This document shows positions 56,181 to 64,000 of a DNA stretch of 64,000 nucleotides, piece by piece. Location of the stretch: positions 74,527,068-74,591,067 of the forward strand of contig NC_134951.1 in assembly GCF_965638725.1 (NCBI RefSeq), read 5' to 3'. A program made the position numbers and the translations under genes. This stretch comes from Aptenodytes patagonicus (lineage: Eukaryota; Chordata; Aves; Sphenisciformes; Spheniscidae). Below the pieces are notes generated by a model that did not search any database, had not been told where the DNA came from, and saw only the letters and a program-made list of their open reading frames with translations. Every line of letters begins with the position of its first letter. Within the stretch, counting starts at the first letter, position 1.

Positions 56181-57519
56181 CTAGGGACTGATCCTATCAT
56201 CAACAGCAACACAACTAAGAATGCTCTCAGGTGTGTAGCCGTATCTGAATCAGTCTGAACAGTCCTTTCAAAAAGTCATAAAACTAGGAAAGGAGTCCTC
56301 AACAAGTACCTCAAGAAACTGGGGGGGGAATCAGCATATAGACTAAAAGCACAATAATACCACTTAATGAGACATGGACAAATTTTAATTACAATTTCAG
56401 CTGCATGGATTGTAACCATGTTAAAAAAAAAAAAAAAATCAAAAGATGAGATGGAAATAAAACTTTAGATTCACATCTTAAGTCAGGTGACCAAAATGCA
56501 ACAGATGAACTGCTTATTGCTCCCTGCAACACAGATGACATGTCTCAGGTGTAAGCATCGACGGCGTAAAGTTTGGCAGCATTAAACTCAACACAGAAAT
56601 CTTTCTGCAGATTTCAATGGACCTTGAATCAGAGCGGATACTTTTAAATTAAGAACTGCATTATTGCCGGATTAAAGTATTGCGGCCCAAACAAAGGTGC
56701 TTTGAAGCTGAATTATGAGCTATTAATAAAAAAGACATAACTAAGCTAATTTTTCTCCAGTTTCAGAGATAGCACAGGGGAGAATCCCACACGAATGCCG
56801 ACGCAAAAGTACGCAAGTGCAACACAGAAGAGAAAAAACAGGCCACAAAGCCTGCCAGATATCTGCCAGAAACACACTGCTTTTCCTAAGTAGCCCACTC
56901 AATTTAATTAAAAATTATATCACTTTCACCATCTTCCGTGAGAATGAGACAAATCATCCACTACTAAGCGGCTTAAGTTCAAATGTCCATCTACTCTCTT
57001 TACTTTGTATTTAGTTTGCAGAGCTGAAACGCGAGTGAAATGTACAGGGAAAAAAATTGCCAAGTAGACTGGTTAAATACACTCCATAAACTTTTGCCGT
57101 GCACTCACACAGCAAAACTCAGAGAGCTGTTAAAAACGCGTCCCTTGTAGTTCAGCACATCACAGGTACTCGAGGCGGGTCCTAAAGATGTAGTTCTGCT
57201 CAGCTGCTTTATTCAAAATCCTGCAACAGCAGCAAACAGACTATCAGCTTTCAGCTCCACTAAAATCAAAAATAAGTTGTTGGGTTTTGAGGTTGGTTTT
57301 TTTTAGGACTTAACTAGTTAGTTTTCAAGCGCAGCTTAACTTGGATAAACAAATTAATATTCATGAGCTGTACAATGCAAACAGACTCAAGCTGTGTCTA
57401 TCAAGACTTCCATTAACTTCAGCGGGAGACGGCAGAGTCAGACTCACATAAAACTGGTCTAGTCCTTGATCAATTTAGATCCTGTAAAAACAACAATAGC
57501 CTGAGATGACTGCAATCAT
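56181..57519. other. Intergenic, no gene recognised
   Basis: AT-rich sequence with an A run near 56423-56438. No frame or repeat of note. Confidence 0.5.
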
Positions 57520-58089
57520 TTGTTGATCTACAAACCAGGCAAGATACAAGACTCCTCCTCCCTCTCTCAGCTCACTTGCTGTCAAGACACTAAATTAAAA
57601 GAGTTTGGACCTTTTTTCCATAGCACATCATTTACTGACAGTGGAAACATCATCCCAGCTACAGCTAGCCCCCTACAAGCTTGCTTAGATGAGTACCTTA
57701 AAAAAGGTAATAACAACCTGGACCCAATTCGAATCATTGATGTTGTAGTATACACTGTTCCTAAGGAACAACAGAAAGCATACTCGACGATAGCAGGAGC
57801 AGGCCGCTGGGGCAGGGGGTGCAAAGGAACCCCCTTTAACTATTGCTGGCCAAGTATCTTCCTACAAGGTTTTCAACAACAACAAAGTTTCTCTCCGAAA
57901 ACGGTTTTGGCCGTGCCACTGCTCCAGTTAGTGGATGTCACCTTACAACAAGGTGCAGCTGCGGACCATGCCCAGACTGATTCTCTGACTCGGAGAAATC
58001 ACGCTCAAGCCCAGCGCGGGGCTCACCCTTCCGTTTCTTCGGGGACTTCCCGGCCTCTTGCAGAAGACGGCCTCCCTGCTCCACACTAA
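57520..58089 (+). other. 189-codon open frame of unknown status
   Basis: An ATG-started frame, unusually long for its base composition, lies just upstream of the ZBTB2 CpG island. It has no domain, signal peptide or membrane segment that I recognise. The last ~50 residues are low-complexity Gln/Ala/Ser-rich. Overlapping minus-strand frames are also open, which weakens a coding reading. I consider it probably non-coding. Confidence 0.15.
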
Positions 58090-58281
58090 TAACTCCGAGA
58101 TAATAACTTTTGCAAGACCGACAATTTTTTCATGTATCGCAGTGTCCATCGGTGCATTTATTCGTGCAGTTTTATAAGCACCCATGAATTCTATAGCACG
58201 CCTTAGATTTGGATAAAACGAGGCCTGGCTACCGCCGCTTTCCCTCCGCACTCCACCACAACCGATTCTGCCGTGGCGCAA
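58027..58281 (-). other. Possible first exon of a transcript divergent from ZBTB2
   Basis: At the edge of the CpG island, the minus strand is open for 85 codons up to a good donor (GAAGG|GTGAGC at 58026). Divergent non-coding transcription from CpG-island promoters is common, so this may simply be the first exon of an antisense RNA. No protein family was recognised. Confidence 0.25.
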
Positions 58282-59446
58282 AGTTGCAGATTCGATCTTT
58301 ACAGAAGACTGCTACGTCCCCCCCTTAAAAAGCCGAGTTAAAAATATCCAGTTCAAATAACTTGTCCACCCAAACAGACAAAAAGCAAACCCAAGCTTTC
58401 CACGTTTGTACTCCGAATCACTCTTTTTGACAAGTGAGCTTGTAACCTCCCATCTGACAGTTCAACCGAAGCCTGCCCAGGACAGCTTCACGACGACCGG
58501 CCCTCCAAAGCCCCACACCAAGAGGGTCGGGCCCCGCAGCCTCCCCTTGCCAGAGCACCGAACGAAGGCCTTCCTATAAGCGACACCTGGAGGGAAGCCA
58601 GGGGGACGCGGACGAGGACACCCGCTCACAAAGTTCGTGCCCGAGAGCCCCGGGGGACGCGGGACAGCGCGTCCCATCCCCCCGCTCCGCTGCCACAGCC
58701 GCCGGTTTGTCCCCGTCTCCCCGGTGGCTCGGCGGGAAGCGGAGGGACGCACCTGCGCCCGCCACTTCTCCCCGGGAGAGCGGGGGGGGAAACACCGAGG
58801 GCACCCGCCGCCCCGAGCCTCGCTTAGCCGCCAAGCACCGCCCGGCAGGAGCCGCCCGGTGCCCCCCGGCGTCCCCCGGCGTCGAGGCCGGGCGCCCCCG
58901 GCGGCACCGGTCGCGCTGGCGGCGGGCAGCCTGTGCCGCCGCGGCGAGGCCGACAGGGCGCCGGGAAGGCGGCGGCGGCGAGCGCGGCGCGGCGCAGCGC
59001 CGCCCCGCCCCGTCCCCGCACGCTGCCGCGGCCCGGAGCCGAGGCCGCCGGGGAGCCGGCAGCGGCCCGGCCCGTTATTCCGCAGCCCGGGCGGCGGAGG
59101 GGCGCCGGCAGCGGCGGGGCCGCCCCCGCCCGGCGGCGAGCGGCGCGGGGTGGGGGGTGCTGCACCGGCCCCCACCCCCGGGAGTTTTAAAGGGGCAGCG
59201 CGCCCGCCGCCGGACCCGGGCTCCGCTCGGCCGGTGGCGGACGCTTTCGGCCGGAGGGCGCCCGGGAGGAGGGCGGCGGCGGGGCCGGTCCCGCCGGTGC
59301 GGCCCGCGCTGCGCGCGGCGGGCGGGGGAGGGAGGGGCGGGCGGGGGCTGGGTGGCTCCTGCTGCTGCTGCTGCCGCCACAGCGCTCGCCGCCTCCCCTC
59401 CCCCCCGGCGGGGGCTCCTCGCTGCAGCCTCTGTGCTCCGCTCTCG

Positions 59447-59456
59447 GTCATGTGAC
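59447..59456 (+). promoter_or_regulatory. E-box / M-box GTCATGTGAC
   Basis: A 10-bp match to the MiT/USF-type site (TCATGTGAC) lies about 130 bp upstream of the likely exon 1 donor, near where the transcription start would be. Binding is inferred from the motif. Confidence 0.4.
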
Positions 59457-59587
59457 CCTAACGTAACCGGACAGGAAAAGCCGCCGCCGCCGCCGCCGCG
59501 CTGACTCCGTTGTTGCTGCTGCTGCTGGGCGCGGAGACGGCGGCGGCCCGCGCGGCACCAGGCGCCTCGGCGGCCCGCGCCCCCCAG
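59457..59587 (+). other. ZBTB2: Probable ZBTB2 non-coding exon 1
   Basis: A strong donor CCCAG|GTGAGC at 59587/59588 on the plus strand fits the end of a 5' UTR exon. The 5' boundary is nominal. The exon contains a (CCG)n run at about 59480-59499 and a short TGC run at about 59511-59526, so its UTR is repeat-rich. Confidence 0.5.
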
Positions 59588-62500
59588 GTGAGCACCGGCC
59601 GCGCCGCGCCCCGCGGGGGATCCCGGCGCCGCCCGCACGTGCGCCCGGCCCCGCCGCACCGGCCGCGGCCCGGGCTGAGGCGGCGGCGGGCGGGCGGGCG
59701 CGCGCGGGGGCGCGGCGGGGCCTGCTCGGCCCTACCTCCTCATTGTGTGCGAGGGGCGCCCGGCCGCGGGGTCCGGCCGCGCCGCGGCGGGCCGAGGGGG
59801 GCGCGGAGGAGGGCCGCGCCTGGCGCCGCTGGGGCTGCCTGGCCTCCTGACAAACCCCCGCCGGGCCGGGCCGGGCCGGGCGGCTCCATCCGGGACACAG
59901 CTCGGGGGGGGGGGGATGGGCCCGCGCCGAGGGGAGGGGAGGGCCGGGCCGGGGGGCTGGGCCGCGCCGGGGGAGGGAGGGGGCAGGGGAAAGGAGGGAG
60001 GGAGGAAAGGAGGGAGGGAGGGGGCGGGGGGCCGGTGTCGCCCGGCGCCGGGCTCGGCTCGGCCGGTTGGGGCCCGCGCGCCCGCCCGCCGCGGGGCGGC
60101 CCCCCCCCCTCCGGCGGCATCCGGCGCAGGGAAGGGCGGGGGAGGAGGGCGCCGCGCGGAGCGGGAGGGGGCGGCCCCGCCTGTCTCTCCTCGGCAGGCT
60201 GGGCGGCCCTGGCGGCGGCGGCAGCAGCGGCGGTTCCCGTCTCGCGCGCCCTGGCGGCTCCGCTCGCGCTGCGTCTCGCGCCGTCTCCGTCCGTCCGTGC
60301 GCGCGTGGCGTGCGCGGGGGGGGGGGGGGAGGCGGGCGGAGAGAGGGGAGGAGGGGCGGGGCGCAGCCAGTGAGAGCGGCGCGCGGCCACCCGGCCTTCC
60401 GCCCCGGCGGCCAATGGGAGGGCGTCGTCGCCTGTGCCACAGAGGCCGAGCGTGACTCCTGGAGGGGGGCGGGGGAGAGGGCGGGCGCGGGCCACGCCCC
60501 CCCCGCCGCGCGCTACGGCGCCGGCAGGCGGCGGGAGCGGACGAGCGGCGCGCGCCCTTTCCCTCCTCCCCCGCCTCCCCCCGCTGCCGGCGCGCGCGCG
60601 CGCGCGGGCCCGTCGCGGCGGGCGGGGCCGGTCCGGGCCCCGGCGTGGGTCTCCGGCAGCCGCCTGCCCGCCGCTCGGGGGTAGGGGCGCGGGCAGCCCG
60701 CTGCCCAGCGGCTGCCGTTGTTCCGGAGGCGCGGGGACCGGCAGGCGGTGGAGCGCGTTTGTGAGCGGCCGGGGCCGGGCTGGTGCCCTCTGCCGCTGAA
60801 GCGGGCCGGGGTTTGGCGGGAGGTTTGGTCCTCGCTGAGGTGTGCGAGGACAGACCGGGAAGCGCCGGGCTGTGCTTGAGCCGGGCCAGCAGCTGCTTCC
60901 TGTCAACACGGCCGGCTTCCCCATCCCGAACGACTCCCGGCCCCTGCTCTCTTCTCCTTCCTCTTCGCTCCCAGCGTTTTCCTCTTCCGTGGTGCGGTAC
61001 CGGCTCTTTCTCAGCCTCATCCTTGACTCCTGCCCACCGCTCTTCCCTTCGTGGTCTCCGAAATAAACGTACGCTTTCCGAAAGGACTTGGCCTCACGTG
61101 GTTTTTCACCCACTGTTGAGCAAACTAGGTAATTTCAGAAGCTGTGATAAAGCTGAGCCAGGCCAGCCTGTCACCCGTACAATGGAAGGACTGTCCCTAT
61201 AGGGTTTCGGGGCACAAGAAGTATTTTACACGGTTGTTGAATCGGTCAACACTAAAATATGGCCTTGCCTGGTGTTAATCATCTTTTTATTTAGCTAAGG
61301 GTAAAACTCCTGAACACAGGGATACCTATAACATACCCTTCCATATATAAAAGAGAGACAAAGTGCTTTCCTTACTCTTTTCCTCTGCCGTATAATTTCC
61401 TAGGAGTGTAATCATTCTAGCGCTTTCACTTTAAAGCATTTAAATATCTCTTAAATACACACAAAATCTTAGTGTTGCGCACATGTACGAGCACCGTATC
61501 ATTTTGTGAAAAGATTAATTCCCGTCTCTGACAAAGGGTAACAGCTTCAACTGCCGCAGTGGCTGCTGTTTGGATAAGGGTGAAACTATAAGCTAAACAA
61601 ACGTAGGATGATAATAACTAGAAAGAATGCCTATCTGGCTTGGAGTTCCCTCACACTGATGGTTTGCTCTGCCTGACAAGCTTCGCTGTCCAAGTACAAA
61701 CCAGACTCAACGCTGATGAATTAAAAAAGGTAGCACACACAGAATAATCTAAATTAAAGCTATAAAAAAAGAAATCTAGCAAGTTTTCCATAACATCACA
61801 AAGTCTACCTTCATGGAGCATCTTGCAGGATTAAATAATGATGAACATGATTTTTGTTACTGCTGACAGCAAGTATTACTTCTTTTGGAGAGAGGGAGAG
61901 GATTTTAGCATATTGTTTGTACAAACATAATTATCCAAACAGTAGTTCAGGGAGGAGAGGATGGACTTGAAGAGAGTTGGAACCTGGTTTTTTTTCTCTT
62001 ACTAACTGTAAGAAGATAATCAACTGTATCTTAAATTGTATTTCTTTCTTTGCCCTTACACCCCTGACTCAAACAAGTTCTGATCTCATGTGAATGCGAA
62101 GGAATGCATTTGGTCAGCCCGGTTATTGGTTTAAATGCGAGGGCATTCTTCACTCTCCAGCAGGTAGAAATACTTGTTTCTCCAATGACTAAACATATTG
62201 GCATATGTGGAATACACTTTTATTCTCTTTCCCAAAAGCCACACTCTTACTGTATAGAAGAAACAAGTTGTTTGCACCTTACCTAAAATTTCAATAACTT
62301 CCTATTAAATTTGAAGGGAAAAAACCCCAAGACCTTTTATAAATCTACTGCTTTTGATCTGCTTCTGGTTTCACCTTCTCTTTCGTTTCTGCTCATAGAG
62401 CATCTGCACTGTTCTGGGCATAATGTGCCCAGGTATTTTGTAGACTTCTCTTGCTGTTTTACGTGGCTACATACAGACCTACATTACTTCATACTTTAAC

Positions 62501-63673
62501 TTTTTCTGCCCAAAGCTCTATTTGTTTTGTTTAAGTTTATGTCCTCTTGTTGATCTTACTAGCTGTATATTCATCCATCCATCCATCCAACTGTATGCAA
62601 CTGCCCTAATGTGTTTCCCTGGCTGCTTTTTTCCCAAAGTTGTCAATTCTTGCTTCCAAGGCTGCCCCAAAAGTTTATAGTTCTTAGGTAGTTCTCTGAG
62701 GGCAGCCTCCGGCAACTGGTACAAGGAAGTGCAGGGAAGGTGGGGGGCCGTGGAAGCCCTGGTTTAGGGGGGCTCGGGTTGGTGCCACGTTTCACCACGG
62801 TAGTTATCCTACCTTGCACTGACGGCCAGCGATGGGCGGAACCGCACCTCTCGCCCCTCGGGTTTCGTGATTTGCTAGGCGAGCGTAAGGCACTCAGGCA
62901 CGCAGGCTCCTTGCAAAATGCTGTTGTAGCTGATGTCAATAAATAAACAAATAGTTGTTGAGTGAAAAGATTGGCCCCTCCTGTTGTGATAGTCCAGAGG
63001 GCTTGCCAATATCTAGGATGAATTCATTGTTTCAGCCTGGGAAGACTCAGATATGTATCTGGTATTTCCCAGGAGAGGGCGTAACCATCAGAAATGCTTA
63101 ATTATTTAATGTTGGGTTTGGATTCAGCTGTATGGACACATACTATTAACCTGAATTTTCAGTATCTCTATGTATCTTTTACATAAAAGTTATCTAACTT
63201 GTCTTTTATTGGGTTCTGCTCTTGTCTCTCCCACCCACTTAGGTGCGGGTGACTGATAACAGAAGGGAGATCTATTTTTCCTGTTTGAACAGACAAGTGG
63301 TAGCCAAAATACTTTGTTCTTCCCATTACAAGTAGACGTTTTTACTACTTATTAATATTTCTTCCTCTCCTTTCGCTATTTATGTTTCTGTACCCAAGTC
63401 CCCTCCCATGCCTTTTCAGAACTCTTTAGTCGTGGCTCTGCTTTGCTCTTTAAGCCTCGGCAAATCACTTGCACCTTTGTGAATCGCATTGCCCGTCGTG
63501 AAACAGAGATCCTTGCCTACGTGTAAGATATCATTTATACAGTAGCTCGGGATTAAGAGGTGTTACTAAAGCATGATGTATGGATATTAGAGGAAAATAT
63601 CTGTTAAGAGACATCTACTGTTGCATCTGTGCATCTACTGTTAAGTTTTACATGGAAGTCATTTGCTTTTCAG
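59588..63673 (+). other. ZBTB2: ZBTB2 first intron
   Basis: The first 1.2 kb is CpG island, including a Z-DNA-prone alternating CG run at about 60589-60606. Beyond 61.2 kb it is ordinary sequence with a short ATCC tandem run near 62570-62589. No other gene or recognised repeat. Confidence 0.6.
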
Positions 63674-63684
63674 AGTGTAAAAAA

Positions 63685-63857
63685 ATGGATTTGGCCAACC
63701 ACGGACTTATTCTGCTGCAGCAACTAAATGCTCAGAGAGAGTTCGGTTTCCTGTGTGACTGCACAGTTGCCATTGGTGATGTCTACTTTAAGGCACACAA
63801 ATCGGTCCTTGCTTCTTTCTCCAACTACTTCAAGATGTTGTTTGTTCATCAAACCAG
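63685..63857 (+). CDS. ZBTB2: ZBTB2 first coding exon (gene continues beyond window)
   Basis: After a TTTTCAG acceptor at 63673, the ATG at 63685 encodes 57 residues and two bases of the next codon before a GTAACT donor. The peptide, [20 protein letters not shown] through KMLFVHQT, is essentially identical to human ZBTB2 as I know it (514 residues in human). It covers the first half of the BTB/POZ dimerisation domain: [20 protein letters not shown] and [13 protein letters not shown] are its signature. ZBTB2 is a nuclear C2H2 zinc-finger factor reported to repress p21/CDKN1A and to bind unmethylated CpG-rich promoters. The upstream in-frame ATG at 63580 lies in the intron and was not chosen. 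The zinc fingers lie outside the window. Confidence 0.96.
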
Positions 63858-64000
63858 GTAACTATAAAAAGGTTCACTGTTTAAGTGTTGTTCAGTTAGC
63901 TAAGGTAAGGAGGTCTAGCAACATTTTGAAACCTGAAAATGTTCTTTTTGCTTCTTGCCATGACATAAGGAATATGGAATCCAGTCCTATCTGCAAACTA
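63858..64000 (+). other. ZBTB2: Start of ZBTB2 second intron
   Basis: Intron sequence following the donor GTAACT. The window ends before the next exon. Confidence 0.8.

Larger units (their letters stand above)
58460..60850. promoter_or_regulatory. ZBTB2: CpG island and promoter of ZBTB2
   Basis: About 2.4 kb of extreme GC content and CpG density. It holds GC boxes, an ATGTGAC E-box, CCG and CTG trinucleotide runs and a (CG)n run. ZBTB2 has its first coding exon 3 kb downstream, preceded by a splice acceptor, so transcription must begin upstream, and this island is the obvious site. Frames of up to 457 codons on both strands here are composition artefacts: they overlap each other, have no homology and consist of Pro/Arg/Gly/Ala. 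Confidence 0.88.

Noticed and set aside
58462-61113. Very long open frames (up to 457 codons) on both strands of the ZBTB2 island
   Set aside because: They overlap on both strands and in several frames, consist mainly of Pro/Arg/Gly/Ala, and arise because stop codons are rare in extremely GC-rich DNA.
63580-63684. Upstream in-frame ATG for ZBTB2
   Set aside because: It lies before the splice acceptor at 63673, and the conserved protein begins MDLANHG at 63685.

Overview
The window is vertebrate nuclear DNA, almost certainly from a bird. It carries several CR1 LINE copies that end in the CR1-type ATTCTATGATTCTATGA tail, plus a 595-bp solo retroviral LTR. The intron-exon genes encode proteins that match, from memory, human neighbours on 6q25.1. 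Three GC-rich CpG islands sit at about 3.85-4.39 kb, 26.2-27.9 kb and 58.5-60.9 kb, and each marks a promoter.

Layout from left to right. (1) 1-4.4 kb: AT-rich sequence, then a CpG island that probably holds the first exon of CCDC170 on the minus strand, with the rest of that gene off the left edge. (2) 4.4-21.2 kb: mostly repeats and unremarkable sequence, with a solo LTR with target-site duplication, three CR1 copies (one 2.7 kb with a broken endonuclease/reverse-transcriptase frame), a CR1 tail scrap and a possible MIR-like relic. (3) 21,243-26,677, minus strand: ARMT1 complete in five coding exons, 443 residues. (4) 26.7-49.9 kb, plus strand: RMND1 complete in eleven coding exons, 449 residues, head-to-head with ARMT1 from a shared CpG-island promoter; a CR1 lies in the intron after its first coding exon. 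(5) 50-58.4 kb: no recognised gene, but several open, splice-bounded, exon-like segments on the minus strand that could belong to an undescribed transcript running away from the ZBTB2 promoter. (6) 58.5 kb to the end, plus strand: the ZBTB2 CpG island and probable non-coding first exon, a long first intron, and the first coding exon encoding the start of the BTB domain. The gene continues past the right edge.

The order and orientation CCDC170(-), ARMT1(-), RMND1(+), ZBTB2(+) is the human order read in reverse, so this is a conserved synteny block. The genes do not form an operon. ARMT1 and RMND1 share a promoter region but act in different processes: acidic-residue methylation or metabolite/phosphate chemistry for ARMT1, and mitochondrial translation for RMND1. 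ZBTB2 is a zinc-finger transcription factor. I did not find a clearly novel biological system. The best leads are the minus-strand exon-like cluster at 53-58 kb and the near-identical inverted CR1 pair that brackets ARMT1.
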